Notes: generated from the sequence alone by a model not told the origin. Counted from the stretch's first letter, positions 1-9,242 are shown. The stretch: 64,000 nt of DNA from FEN-1279 sp964400285 (GCA_964400285.1 CAYNTK010000003.1:211067-275066); one strand, 5' to 3'. Translations and numbers: made by a program.

Positions 1-1206
1 AAAATCGGGCAAAAGATAAGGGTCTAGTATTGTTTGTTTTTCTTTTTGGACATATGAGAATTTAGAAATTACATTTTCTGTTGTTTTAATATATTTAGAA
101 CCAATCTTTGGCCATTTTAACCTTTGCCCGTATTCAAAAGCGGCTTCTCTTAATTGTTCTATTTTATATTTATTGTCAAGTAAATCAAGTAAAATATCAC
201 TAAGCTGCTCATAATTATTAAAATCGAATAACATACCTCTACCATCAGCGAGTAATTCTTGAGCGTGCCAATATGGGGTAGAAATCACGGCAGTTCCTGC
301 ACCAATAGCATAAGATAATGTTCCACTAGTAATCTGTGCTTCGTTTAAATAAGGTGTAATGTAAATATCAGCAGCATATAAATATTCCATTAGTTGTTCT
401 TCGGGGACAAAACTTTTATAAAAATAAACATAATTTTCTAAACCGTAATCTTTTACAAGGCGAAGCAAGTATTCTCTATACTCCTCACCACTTTTGCTAA
501 ATACTTTTGGATGAGTATTTCCTAAAACTACATATAATACATTCTTATGTTTTTCTACAACTTTTGGTAACGCTTTTATTACAGTTTCAATTCCTTTATT
601 TCTATTAAGCAATCCAAAAGTGAATAAAGCAGTTTTATTTGTAAAATTAAATTTTTCGCGTGCTGTTTCTCTATGAAAAACTTTACTTACTGGAACGCCG
701 TGCTCTATAACTTCGATTTTTTCTTCCTGAATATTATAAACATCAAGCAAGAATGTAACAGCTTTTTTACTCATAACAATAACCTTGCTTGCTTTTTTGC
801 TAAGTTCTTGTACAATAACTTTTTGAATATGTGTTGGTTCTTTTAAGACAGTATGAAAAGTAACTATTAATGGAATTTCAACCCTGCTCGCAAGGGAAAG
901 AATATAAACACCACTTTCTCCACCAAATATACCAAACTCATGCTGAATAATACATACATCTGCCTTATTGTAATTAATATATTTAGCTGCACTCACATAA
1001 TCTTTTTGAGTATTTTGTCTTATTGTAAAAGTAACTTCAGGGGGATATTCATAATTCTGTCCGTCTTCACTTACTGCAATCACATAAAGATTTGGGAACA
1101 AACTATTATAACCAAAGTTTTCTGATATTGATTTAACTAAATTATGTGTAAATGTTCCAATTCCGCACTTTTGCGGAGGATACGTTCCGATAAATGCGAA
1201 TTTCAT
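1..1206 (-). CDS. GT4-family glycosyltransferase (3' end cut by window edge)
   Basis: The frame opens at an ATG at 1206 and stays open for 402 codons to the left edge, so the C-terminus is missing. The N-terminus reads MKFAFIGTYPPQKCGIGTFT, the donor-site glycine loop of a well-populated GT4 subgroup, followed by a QHEFGIFGG segment. Near the C-terminus, NEAQITSGTLSYAIGAG and STPYWHAQELLADGRG match the E-x7-E nucleotide-sugar-binding region and its flank. The fold is therefore GT-B with a retaining mechanism. It lies downstream of the UDP-sugar dehydrogenase and the Wzc/antiterminator genes, so transfer of a sugar during exopolysaccharide assembly is likely; the acceptor and sugar cannot be read from the sequence. 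A 411-bp gap separates it from the dehydrogenase, so it may have its own promoter. Confidence 0.9.
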   Translation of the reverse strand, partial: MKFAFIGTYPPQKCGIGTFTHNLVKSISENFGYNSLFPNLYVIAVSEDGQNYEYPPEVTFTIRQNTQKDYVSAAKYINYNKADVCIIQHEFGIFGGESGVYILSLASRVEIPLIVTFHTVLKEPTHIQKVIVQELSKKASKVIVMSKKAVTFLLDVYNIQEEKIEVIEHGVPVSKVFHRETAREKFNFTNKTALFTFGLLNRNKGIETVIKALPKVVEKHKNVLYVVLGNTHPKVFSKSGEEYREYLLRLVKDYGLENYVYFYKSFVPEEQLMEYLYAADIYITPYLNEAQITSGTLSYAIGAGTAVISTPYWHAQELLADGRGMLFDFNNYEQLSDILLDLLDNKYKIEQLREAAFEYGQRLKWPKIGSKYIKTTENVISKFSYVQKEKQTILDPYLLPDF

Positions 1207-1617
1207 AGTTTTAATAATTTAAGATACCTTTTACTAATAATTTAAGTGAAAGAATTAAGAATATCAAGATTATTTATCATAAAATGCATACAAAAATAAA
1301 GTTTAATTAAATATGTAACAATTTTTTTACTTTTAATAAAAAAAATATAATTAATTCAATTTATTAAAGAAAAAAAATCCGAATAAATAAAAATTTTCTA
1401 TTAATATTCATTAAATAATTATTGCCCGTAGTGACAAGCAACTTGTGGAAACTATTTTTATTTATATTATCTTTAAAAAATATACTTTTTCGTTGCGTTT
1501 GATAGCTTAATTAATATTTTTTTAAAGTAGTTAAGTAAAATATAACTACATTTAAAAACAAATATTAATTCATTTTGTCAGATAAAAATATATTCGTTGA
1601 TTATCGTAAAATATTTG
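1207..1617. other. 411-bp gene-free A+T-rich gap in the polysaccharide locus
   Basis: This is the only gap over 300 bp. No coding frame of useful length, tRNA or strong terminator is visible. The stretch is made of long A and T runs, with one less A+T-rich island near 1423-1450 holding a short ACAAG-caa-CTTGT hairpin. It probably contains the promoter for the leftward glycosyltransferase and the end of the dehydrogenase transcript, but I cannot pick a defensible promoter. Confidence 0.4.
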
Positions 1618-2925
1618 CTATGCTTTATAAATTTTCTTGCTTTTATATTTACCAAAGGCGTTTCTGGTATCGACTATCAACTTTGAATTTTGAAGAATAA
1701 ATCCGTAATCATAATAAGAATGATCAGTAGATAATAAAACTAAATCATATTTAGCTAAATTTGTTTTAGTAATTTTTACAGATTTTTTGTTAAACGAATA
1801 TTTTCTTAATTTTGGGATTTCTTTCACATAGTCATCATTATAATCTACTTTTGCTCCCTTATCCTGTAATAATTCTATCAGTTTTAATGATGGAGACTCT
1901 CGGATATCATCTATATCTTTTTTATAAGCTAATCCAAGTATTAGAATTCTCGCTCCATTAATATGTTTAAAGTTTCTATTTAAAGCAAACATAACTTTTT
2001 CAACGACAAAATATGGCATATAAGTATTTACTTCACCAGCAAGCTCGATAAATTTGGTCGAAATCTCGTATTCTCTTGCTTTCCAAGTCAAATAAAAAGG
2101 GTCTATAGGAATACAATGTCCACCTAAACCTGGTCCCGGATAGAATGGTGTAAAACCGAATGGTTTTGTTGAAGCAGCTTTTATTACTTCCCAAATATCT
2201 ATGTTCATTCTATCAAATACAATTTTTAATTCGTTTACCAAAGCTATATTTATAGAGCGATAAATATTTTCCAATAATTTAGTTGCTTCCGCTGCTCTTG
2301 CACTCGAAACCGTAACTACCTTTTCTATAACTTTACTATAAACCATAGTCCCAACTTTTGTGCATTTTGGAGTAACTCCGCCAATAACTTTTGGGATAGT
2401 AGATGTTGAATAATCAGGATTATTTGGATCTTCTCTTTCAGGTGAAAAACATAAATAAAAATCTTTACCTACTTTATATCCACCTTCTTCCAAAATTCTT
2501 AAAATATCCTCATCTGTTGTTCCAGGATAAGTTGTACTTTCTAAAGAAATCATCTGATCTTTTTTCATATATTTCGATATTTCAATAGTAGAATTTATCA
2601 CATAGCTTAAATCGGGTTCCCTATTTGCATTTAAAGGTGTTGGAACACATATTATAACCACATCAATCTCATTTATTCTTGAAAAATCTGTAGTAGCGAA
2701 AAAAGTTTTTCTTTCTACTTCTCTTGCAATTTTATCGGAAGGAATATGTTTAATATAAGATTTTTTATTTTTATTAATATGAATAATTTTCTCATTATCG
2801 AGATCAAAACCTAAAACACAAATATTTTTTTTTGAAAATTCTAAAGCAAGCGGTAAGCCAACGTAACCCAACCCAATAATTCCAACTTTGAAGTCATTTT
2901 TTTTAATTTTCTGTATTAAATCCAT
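1618..2925 (-). CDS. wbpA: UDP-N-acetyl-hexosamine 6-dehydrogenase (WbpA-like nucleotide sugar dehydrogenase)
   Basis: This 435-residue protein has the three-part layout of UDP-sugar dehydrogenases. The N-terminal Rossmann domain has VGIIGLGYVGLPLA near residues 14-27. The central domain carries the catalytic cysteine in GPGLGGHCIPIDPFYLTWKA, and the C-terminal UDP-binding domain contains ILILGLAYKKDIDDIRESPS. The GGHCIPIDPFYL form of the cysteine motif is typical of UDP-GlcNAc dehydrogenases of the WbpA type rather than WecC or plain UDP-glucose dehydrogenase. It would oxidise C6 to a uronic acid using two NAD+ and so supply acidic amino sugars for surface polysaccharide. It is 40 bp downstream of the antiterminator gene, in the same direction. 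Substrate assignment (GlcNAc against ManNAc or glucose) is inference. Confidence 0.88.
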   Translation of the reverse strand: MDLIQKIKKNDFKVGIIGLGYVGLPLALEFSKKNICVLGFDLDNEKIIHINKNKKSYIKHIPSDKIAREVERKTFFATTDFSRINEIDVVIICVPTPLNANREPDLSYVINSTIEISKYMKKDQMISLESTTYPGTTDEDILRILEEGGYKVGKDFYLCFSPEREDPNNPDYSTSTIPKVIGGVTPKCTKVGTMVYSKVIEKVVTVSSARAAEATKLLENIYRSINIALVNELKIVFDRMNIDIWEVIKAASTKPFGFTPFYPGPGLGGHCIPIDPFYLTWKAREYEISTKFIELAGEVNTYMPYFVVEKVMFALNRNFKHINGARILILGLAYKKDIDDIRESPSLKLIELLQDKGAKVDYNDDYVKEIPKLRKYSFNKKSVKITKTNLAKYDLVLLSTDHSYYDYGFILQNSKLIVDTRNAFGKYKSKKIYKA

Positions 2926-2965
2926 AATATTATTTAGTATTTATTTATTTAATTCGATTTGAGAT

Positions 2966-3469
2966 TTATAAGGGTTTAATCAACTTAACTTCTGAACTGC
3001 TTAATTGAACGCTGAAGGTAGAATTTAATTCTATTATATTAACAATCAACTTATAATTTCCTCTAATTTCTTTAATATAACCAGTTAATCCTCTGAAAAT
3101 TCCTCCAGTAATTTGAACAATATCACCCTCTATAATTTGTTTTTCCTCTACTTTTATTTTTTCAGGTGCTTGAAGAGATAATTTAATATTTTTGATTTCA
3201 CTATCGGTAATAATTGCAGGTCTTTTTTCATACACAACATATTTCATCGCACCATAAGTATTACTAATCGCTTTAATTCTCTCTTCTTCACTTGCATTAA
3301 CAAATACATAACTCGGAAATAAAGGAACCATCAGTTTTTTCTTTCTATCTGACCAATACCTAATTGTCTGAATTAATGGCAAATACGCTTCAATATCTTT
3401 TCTTATTATCTGTTCGAATACTTTCTTCTCATTTCTTGGTTTGGTATGAATGACATACCATTTTCTCAT
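2966..3469 (-). CDS. UpxY/RfaH-type NusG paralogue (polysaccharide operon antiterminator)
   Basis: The protein begins MRKWYVIHTKPRNEKKV, the start of the NGN domain of specialised NusG factors, and continues with LMVPLFPSYVFV. The C-terminal KOW domain has EGDIVQITGGIFRGLTGYIKEI. At about 168 residues it matches the UpxY family that prevents premature termination in capsule operons of Bacteroidota. An in-frame TTG lies three codons upstream at 3478, but I prefer the ATG at 3469 because family members start just before WYVIH and because GGAAGAA lies immediately in front of that ATG. Oddly, it is not the first gene of the locus: it follows the SLBB, Wzc and zinc-ribbon genes and precedes the sugar-modifying genes, so it may act mainly on the downstream part. 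Confidence 0.9.
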   Translation of the reverse strand: MRKWYVIHTKPRNEKKVFEQIIRKDIEAYLPLIQTIRYWSDRKKKLMVPLFPSYVFVNASEEERIKAISNTYGAMKYVVYEKRPAIITDSEIKNIKLSLQAPEKIKVEEKQIIEGDIVQITGGIFRGLTGYIKEIRGNYKLIVNIIELNSTFSVQLSSSEVKLIKPL

Positions 3470-3520
3470 TTCTTCCAATTATCAAAGTATATTTAAAATA
3501 ATTAATTAATAATAAATTTG

Positions 3521-3802
3521 CTAATCGAAATAACTTTTTAAAAACTTTTGAACAATATATGCTGATAATAACATCAAAGCTAAATACAATATAATCAATT
3601 GAAAAAAATTCTTACTAATTTTATATGAAAATATTTTCCCCCTCCATCCACATGCTTGACAGAAATAAGGACTCAATTTAATTTTTTTTGATACTTTTTC
3701 AATAAAATTACGAGTTCGGCTTCTTCTAAGGGAAGCAATCTTACCACAGTTTGGGCATCTTGCAAGCTGAACATTTTTCCTTATGAATAATCTTAAATTC
3801 AA
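3521..3802 (-). CDS. Small zinc-ribbon membrane protein in polysaccharide locus, unknown function
   Basis: I do not recognise a named family. The 93-residue protein has two CxxC pairs (CPNC at 16-19, CQAC at 48-51) that should form a zinc ribbon, with a basic stretch between them (RRSRTR near 26-31). A single C-terminal hydrophobic helix follows at roughly 66-86, so the ribbon would face the cytoplasm at the membrane. The start is TTG at 3802; no ATG is available, and the frame is closed by the stop of the upstream wzc-like gene only 12 bp away, so translation is probably coupled. Its position between the autokinase and the antiterminator suggests a regulatory or assembly role, but that is inference. 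Confidence 0.7.
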   Translation of the reverse strand: MNLRLFIRKNVQLARCPNCGKIASLRRSRTRNFIEKVSKKIKLSPYFCQACGWRGKIFSYKISKNFFQLIILYLALMLLSAYIVQKFLKSYFD

Positions 3803-3814
3803 ATTTGTAATAAA

Positions 3815-6079
3815 TTACTTTTTAATTTGTTTACTTCTTCTTTTGTCAAGTCCATCAGGTCTTGAATAATAATAATAATAGTTATAATAATACCCATATG
3901 CACTCTTTAAGCTAAAATTATTTAATACGGAACCTAAAAACTTATGTGATTCTATATCGTTAATTCTCACATACGTTTTTACAAAAGCATCCATAGGTGT
4001 TTTATTTGCCTGAACAATTAAAATTGTTCCATCAGAAATTCTCGATAATATTTCTGGGTCTGTTACCGAAATAAATGGGGGTGAATCAAGTATGATAACA
4101 TCATATATCTGTTTCAATTTTTCAAGAAAATCAGTCATTTGTTTTGAACCTAAAAGTTCGGATGGATTTGGAGGAATTGTCCCACTTGTTATATAAAATA
4201 AATTCGATAATTTTGATTTACGAGTAATTTCATCAAGAGAAACTTTAGAAAACAAATAATCACTTAAACCTGGAAATCTTTCAGATTCAAAAATTGCATG
4301 TATTCTTGGTTTTCTTAAATCACAATCCATCAATAATACTTTTTTTTCTGCCATCGCAAAACTACCAGAAAGATTTAGGGCAACAGTGGTTTTTCCTTCA
4401 CCCGGAACAGAGCTTGTTACTAATATAGTTTTTAAATCTGATTCCAATTTGGAATATAGAATTCTTGTCCTAAGTGCTTTAAAGGATTCAGAAGCAGTAG
4501 CGTTTGGTTTATTAGCAACAATAAATTCCAATTGAGAAGAACCGAGTTCTTTTAATTCCTCAATAGAAGGTATCCATGCTAAAACCGAAATTCCTTTATT
4601 TTCTATCTCTTCAGGGTTTTTTATTGACCTATCCAGATAATTTCTAATGAATGCAAAACCAATACCTAAAATTAAACCTATAATAGAACCAATAGATAAA
4701 ATTAATATTCTATTTGGCTTTGCAGGTTTTAATGGTAATAGTGCCCTGTCAATTATATTAACATTACCTAATTGTGCTCTTTCATTAACCATAGCTTCCT
4801 GATATTTTTCTTCAAGAGCAAGAAATAATTTCTCATTAGATTTTCGCTCTCTTTCGAGTCTTGCAAGTTCTATGCTTTGAGATGGTATTTTTGAAAATTC
4901 TTTTTCGTATTTAATTAGAAGATTTTTAAGTGAATTAACTTTTGCTAAATTAGATTGTAAGTCAATTCCAATTTCAATAAATTTTTGATATAATGAAGAT
5001 TTCTCGTTTGGGTTATTAGATAGAATACCTGTTTTAATAATTTTTACTTTCTCATCATATTCTTTTTTTAGAGGGTCTAATTTTTTATCATATTCAAATT
5101 CAACTTTTTCAATAAGCTTTTTATCAGTTGGTACAGTTAATTCAATCTTTTTTTGGATTTCAAGTTCAGCAATCTTTTTTTGTAATTCACTTACGTAAGG
5201 TTGATTTATTTGACCTTCAATAAAATTAGGCAAACTTTTGTCAATTTTTTCTAATTCCGATTTTATTTCCCCATATGCCTTCTGTTTTGTTTTTAAATCT
5301 ACTTCGGCAGAGTTTTTCTCCGCTTCAAATGTGGATAAATTGTCTATTAAAGTTTTCGCTTTATCATCTAAGAAAATAATACCACCTTTTTGTTGATAGT
5401 CCTGTAGAGCAGCTTCAGAAATATTTAAATCCTTTATTTTTTTCTCTTTTTCTTCTTCAAGAAAATTCTTCATTATCGTAAGTTCGCGTCTTGCAAACTC
5501 AACACTATATTTTAAATATGTCTCTGCATAAACATTTGCTATTAATTGAGCTTCGAAACTCGATGGACTTTGAACTTCTATTTCTGCAATATCTAAACCT
5601 CTTTTTTGAACTATAGAGACTATATTCGATAACTCTTTGGTTAGAACAGTTTTAGAAACAACATTGTTTTCATCATCTCTTTTTCTATTAATCAGATAAT
5701 AAAAAATTTTTTTATCAGAACTTATTTTAAAACTATCTAACAAAGCTGAAGCAACCTTTTCTCTGATTGTATAACTTTTTAAAATTTCTATTTCATTTGA
5801 AATATATCTATCGGTCTGAAAATCCTGAAATTCGGGAATCAATTGAGTAGATAAAATACTTCCTTGAGGTCGAACTATTTTCAAAGTCGTAGTAGTCTTA
5901 TAAATATCGATAGCGTTAATTACATAAAAAACAGTAATTAATACACTTGTTATAAAGATTAATACAACAGGAAACAGATTAAGCTTTATAATATTTATAT
6001 AATCTTTAATATTATTAGAAGGGTTTATTCCAATAACATTTTGTTTTGAACCTATTTGTTTTTTTGAATTCTGTTCCAA
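3815..6079 (-). CDS. wzc: Wzc-like polysaccharide co-polymerase / bacterial tyrosine autokinase
   Basis: This 754-residue inner-membrane protein controls chain length and export of surface polysaccharide. The N-terminal Wzz domain starts with a transmembrane helix (about 33-55), then long coiled-coil arms with the GNVR-like segment LGNVNIIDRALLPLKPAKP, then a second helix (ILILSIGSIIGLILGIGFAF). The cytoplasmic BY-kinase domain has Walker A SSVPGEGKTT near 556-565, Walker A' VLLMDCDLRKP near 581-591 and Walker B VIILDSPP near 661-668. The tail carries nine tyrosines within residues 728-738 (YGYYYNYYYYY), the autophosphorylation cluster. The kinase and membrane parts are fused in one chain, as in Gram-negative Wzc. 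It sits 30 bp downstream of the SLBB gene, its likely partner in a trans-envelope complex. Confidence 0.95.
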   Translation of the reverse strand: MEQNSKKQIGSKQNVIGINPSNNIKDYINIIKLNLFPVVLIFITSVLITVFYVINAIDIYKTTTTLKIVRPQGSILSTQLIPEFQDFQTDRYISNEIEILKSYTIREKVASALLDSFKISSDKKIFYYLINRKRDDENNVVSKTVLTKELSNIVSIVQKRGLDIAEIEVQSPSSFEAQLIANVYAETYLKYSVEFARRELTIMKNFLEEEKEKKIKDLNISEAALQDYQQKGGIIFLDDKAKTLIDNLSTFEAEKNSAEVDLKTKQKAYGEIKSELEKIDKSLPNFIEGQINQPYVSELQKKIAELEIQKKIELTVPTDKKLIEKVEFEYDKKLDPLKKEYDEKVKIIKTGILSNNPNEKSSLYQKFIEIGIDLQSNLAKVNSLKNLLIKYEKEFSKIPSQSIELARLERERKSNEKLFLALEEKYQEAMVNERAQLGNVNIIDRALLPLKPAKPNRILILSIGSIIGLILGIGFAFIRNYLDRSIKNPEEIENKGISVLAWIPSIEELKELGSSQLEFIVANKPNATASESFKALRTRILYSKLESDLKTILVTSSVPGEGKTTVALNLSGSFAMAEKKVLLMDCDLRKPRIHAIFESERFPGLSDYLFSKVSLDEITRKSKLSNLFYITSGTIPPNPSELLGSKQMTDFLEKLKQIYDVIILDSPPFISVTDPEILSRISDGTILIVQANKTPMDAFVKTYVRINDIESHKFLGSVLNNFSLKSAYGYYYNYYYYYSRPDGLDKRRSKQIKK

Positions 6080-6109
6080 ATAAAATAATCAATAAATATT
6101 GTAAAGTAT

Positions 6110-6655
6110 TTAATTTTTATTTGTAATAGATAATACTAATATTGCTAATGAAATTAATACCGCTGTAGTAGATAATATCAACGAATAATGATCTTTGAAA
6201 AATAATCTTGGCTCTCCAGGAAAGACTAAAATATCACCCGGAATTAGGACAAAATTTCTATTTTTCTTGTTTAAAACTTTTTTAGACCAGAAAATATCGT
6301 CATAATCTATTTTTATAAGTTCATCTGCAGTTACATTTAATGTATCATTTTTAGGTCTAAATAATCTTACATCATCTAATTTTGCATCAACTGTAGGACC
6401 TCCTGCAAACGATATTAAATCAACCAAGGTTGAACCTTTAGGAATAATGTATTTACCTGGAAAATTAACATATCCCCAAACACTAACCTCAATATTTATC
6501 TTGTCTTTTTCACCGAAATTATATAAACCACCTTGTTGAGTATAAACTTGGTTTAAACCCACCTTCTCTTTATCTTGTGCATTAACAACTCCCCAAAAAT
6601 TTAAAGATATATTGGGAAAAACTATAAAAAATAGAATATAAAGTGATTTTTTCAA
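6110..6655 (-). CDS. SLBB-domain polysaccharide export protein, short form
   Basis: The protein has 181 residues. The N-terminus is a signal peptide ending near NAQDKEK. An SLBB domain covers about 56-135: VSVWGYVNFPGKYIIPKGST, then FAGGPTVDAKLDDVRLFRP, and the closing FVLIPGDILVFPGEP. A C-terminal hydrophobic helix spans about 157-176. Wza proteins normally carry an N-terminal Poly_export domain plus two or more SLBB repeats and an outer-membrane helix. Here the Poly_export domain is absent and a single SLBB is anchored at the C-terminus, so it looks like a reduced periplasmic partner of the Wzc protein rather than a full export channel. It is the first gene of the leftward polysaccharide operon. 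Confidence 0.85.
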   Translation of the reverse strand: MKKSLYILFFIVFPNISLNFWGVVNAQDKEKVGLNQVYTQQGGLYNFGEKDKINIEVSVWGYVNFPGKYIIPKGSTLVDLISFAGGPTVDAKLDDVRLFRPKNDTLNVTADELIKIDYDDIFWSKKVLNKKNRNFVLIPGDILVFPGEPRLFFKDHYSLILSTTAVLISLAILVLSITNKN

Positions 6656-6742
6656 CTTATAAAAAATTTTAACTTTAAATATATCATATTATAAACTAAA
6701 ACTAAATGTAAAAAAAACTATTAATTTATTCAACTTCTAATG

Positions 6743-8050
6743 TTAATGCCCGCTTCGTCTTGTAGGGGTTGCATTCCATAACTTTAACATTAAAATAGCT
6801 CCTATTAATGAAAAACCAATCATACTCGGACCCCAAGAAGCCCATCCAAAATTATCGAGTAACCATCCGACTCCAATACCCACTGCCGCACCCCCAATAT
6901 ATTGCATTCCATCGAACATACCTGTTGCAGTTGCTGCTGCTCGCTTGCCTCCGAAATCCATAGAAGCAGTTCCAGATAGCATCGAATGGACCATACTTAT
7001 TGCAGCAGAATTTACAATAAAAGCTATAATAATTAATGTCAAATCTTTTGAAAGCCAAATGACAGCAAGACATAATATTTGTAGAAAATATCCAATGAAA
7101 GCTACTGGTGGTCTTCGTGATTTAAAAAACCAATCAGAAGAAGTACCTGCAATGAAAGCACCTGCAATCCCTGCAATTACAACTCCTAAAGCCCCTTTTT
7201 GAAAAATTCCTGAATCTAATGCCAAATTCTGATACTCTTGCATATATCTCGGGAACCATTGTTCAAATCCGTGTCTAACAAATCCAGTGCAAAATTCTGC
7301 AATTGCTATAGTTATAGTAATAGGATTTGTAAATACTTTTCTAAAAACATATTTAAAAGTAATTTTTTCCGTGTCTCCACTTGTTGCATCTTGAGTATCT
7401 AAAATTGGAAAACCAACATCTTCAGGAGAATCCTTCACAAATAAAAATGTTGCAAAAGACATTAAAGCTATTATAAATGCCGGTAAAAAGAATACCCATT
7501 GCCATGGGAGTACCGTTACAGCAAAACCTCCAATAATAAAAATCAATGCTCTCCCACTTTGTATCATTGAACCAAATATAGCAGAGAAAACTCCTCTTTC
7601 ACGAATATGAAACCAAGCCGAATTTACTTTTATTAATGACAATGCACTATAAGATTGGAAATATGCATTCAACGCCCAAACACTTGCAAAATAACTCAGT
7701 AAAAAAGTTCCTGCTCCAAGAAAACCCATATAGGCACCCAAACCAAATAAAATATTAAATATTACTGTTCCAATAGAACCGATAAGCATTGATTTCCTCC
7801 CTCCAATTCTATCAGCTAAAGGTCCGTTAAACAATGCAGATATACCATAAATCGTAAGTGCAGCAGTTATAATAGTTCCAATAGTAGTTTTATCCCATCC
7901 ATAATTATCAGATAAGGATTTGTTTGCAAAAGATAAATTATACCTCCCCATATACATAGTAGCATAAGTAATACCAAGTGTTAACCAGTTTAACGCTCTT
8001 CTTTTTCTAAATGCAAATGTATGAATGGGTTTCGTACTTATTTCGCTCAT
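6743..8050 (-). CDS. MFS transporter, organophosphate:phosphate antiporter (GlpT/UhpT-like) type
   Basis: This 435-residue protein has about 12 membrane helices. The first helix carries MYMGRYNLSFANKSL, the pattern of the OPA (GlpT/UhpT) subfamily. The loop between helices 2 and 3 is NGPLADRIGGRKSMLIG, the standard MFS motif A. OPA carriers exchange phosphorylated sugars or glycerol phosphate for phosphate in the inner membrane. The exact substrate cannot be read. It is the last gene of the operon starting at 12832 and lies 12 bp after the cupin gene. Confidence 0.85.
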   Translation of the reverse strand: MSEISTKPIHTFAFRKRRALNWLTLGITYATMYMGRYNLSFANKSLSDNYGWDKTTIGTIITAALTIYGISALFNGPLADRIGGRKSMLIGSIGTVIFNILFGLGAYMGFLGAGTFLLSYFASVWALNAYFQSYSALSLIKVNSAWFHIRERGVFSAIFGSMIQSGRALIFIIGGFAVTVLPWQWVFFLPAFIIALMSFATFLFVKDSPEDVGFPILDTQDATSGDTEKITFKYVFRKVFTNPITITIAIAEFCTGFVRHGFEQWFPRYMQEYQNLALDSGIFQKGALGVVIAGIAGAFIAGTSSDWFFKSRRPPVAFIGYFLQILCLAVIWLSKDLTLIIIAFIVNSAAISMVHSMLSGTASMDFGGKRAAATATGMFDGMQYIGGAAVGIGVGWLLDNFGWASWGPSMIGFSLIGAILMLKLWNATPTRRSGH

Positions 8051-8062
8051 AATTTAATAAAT

Positions 8063-8380
8063 TTATTTAATATAAATTGCCAACCATATACATTTAGGTT
8101 CAGATGATGTATAATTGACTCTATGTTTTGTATTTGCAGGTATAAGTAAATAATCTCCTGATTTCATTTTAAAAACCTTACCATCGAAATATTTAATTTC
8201 CGATTCACCTTGAAGTAATACAACAAATTCATCTTTATCTTCTTCCAACCATATATCTTCTTCTGTAATCTGACCTGCTGAAATAATTTTTTCTATTAAA
8301 CAATTATCTTTTCTATATAATGGGAAAAATAATTCTTTTTGAAAATCTAATTCTTTATTTAATGTGAATATATTTTCCAT
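8063..8380 (-). CDS. Small single-domain cupin protein
   Basis: This cupin of about 105 residues has the motif DEFVVLLQGESEIKYFDG followed by MKSGDYLLIPANTKHRVNYT and CIWLAIYI. It resembles the small bacterial cupin family whose members start M-x-N-L/I-F and end in a WLA(V/I) strand. I therefore chose the ATG at 8380 (MENIF) over an upstream ATG at 8401. The gene overlaps the end of prmA by 26 bp. Several first-motif histidines of metal-binding cupins are replaced (EEDKDE instead of HxH), so metal binding is uncertain. Function is unknown. Confidence 0.75.
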   Translation of the reverse strand: MENIFTLNKELDFQKELFFPLYRKDNCLIEKIISAGQITEEDIWLEEDKDEFVVLLQGESEIKYFDGKVFKMKSGDYLLIPANTKHRVNYTSSEPKCIWLAIYIK

Positions 8381-9242
8381 ATTTTTTTTTCTTAACTGCA
8401 TATATACCTAACCATTCTGACTTATATCTAATTTCTCTTATATTGAAATGATTTGCTTTTAAAGATTTTGAAATTTGACTTTCTTCATCGGCTAATACAC
8501 CTGATATAAAAAGCTTCCCGCCGTCCTTTAGCTTTTCACTTAAAAAATACAAATTTTTCTCTATAACATCCCTCAAAATATTAGCAAATATGATATCAAA
8601 ATTTGTTTCTTTTATCTCAAAAATATCTTTTTTATAAATTTTGATTTTATCAGAGACCTTATTATTTATTACATATTCTTTTGCATTTTCAATCGAATCT
8701 TCATCAATGTCAATAGCAACTGCTTCTTTTGCACCGAAATTAATTGCTGCAATAGCAAGGATTCCGGTTCCGCATCCGTAATCAAGAATATATTCATCTT
8801 TCAAATCCATAAAATCACACATCAAATCAATAACTAACTGCGTTGTTTCATTATGCCCAGTGCCAAAAGACATTTTTGGGTCAATCTCAATAAGTATTCT
8901 ATTCTTATATTTTCGAATATCTTTTTTTAACCAGGAAGGATAAATAACAATTTTATCTCTAATTAAAACTGGTTTAATTGTTTTTTTCCAGTTTTTATTC
9001 CAATCTTCGTCAATAATTTTTCTTACTTTATACTTACTATCATTATAACATCCATTTGCATACAAATATCTAAAAACTAAAGATCTTTTTTCATCATCTT
9101 CTTCTTTGAAATATAAAACAAAGGAATTTTCTCTCTCAAGAATATTATCTACTCCAGCAAGATATAAAATAGTCAATATAGCTTCATAATTTTTTTTATT
9201 GAATCCAATTTCTACTTCATAATAATACTTAATTCTATCCAT
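8355..9242 (-). CDS. prmA: Ribosomal protein L11 methyltransferase
   Basis: This 295-residue SAM-dependent methyltransferase modifies ribosomal protein L11. Family hallmarks present are DPKMSFGTGHNETTQL (the FGTGxHxTT segment), SAM-binding motif I ILDYGCGTGILAIAA, the acidic VAIDIDEDSIENA, and the FANIL motif after DIIF. The N-terminal substrate-recognition domain is present but divergent. A Shine-Dalgarno-like AGGGAG lies 5 bp before the ATG, supporting this start. It overlaps folD by 8 bp and the cupin gene at its 3' end, so these genes are translationally linked. Confidence 0.95.
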   Translation of the reverse strand: MDRIKYYYEVEIGFNKKNYEAILTILYLAGVDNILERENSFVLYFKEEDDEKRSLVFRYLYANGCYNDSKYKVRKIIDEDWNKNWKKTIKPVLIRDKIVIYPSWLKKDIRKYKNRILIEIDPKMSFGTGHNETTQLVIDLMCDFMDLKDEYILDYGCGTGILAIAAINFGAKEAVAIDIDEDSIENAKEYVINNKVSDKIKIYKKDIFEIKETNFDIIFANILRDVIEKNLYFLSEKLKDGGKLFISGVLADEESQISKSLKANHFNIREIRYKSEWLGIYAVKKKKYGKYIHIK

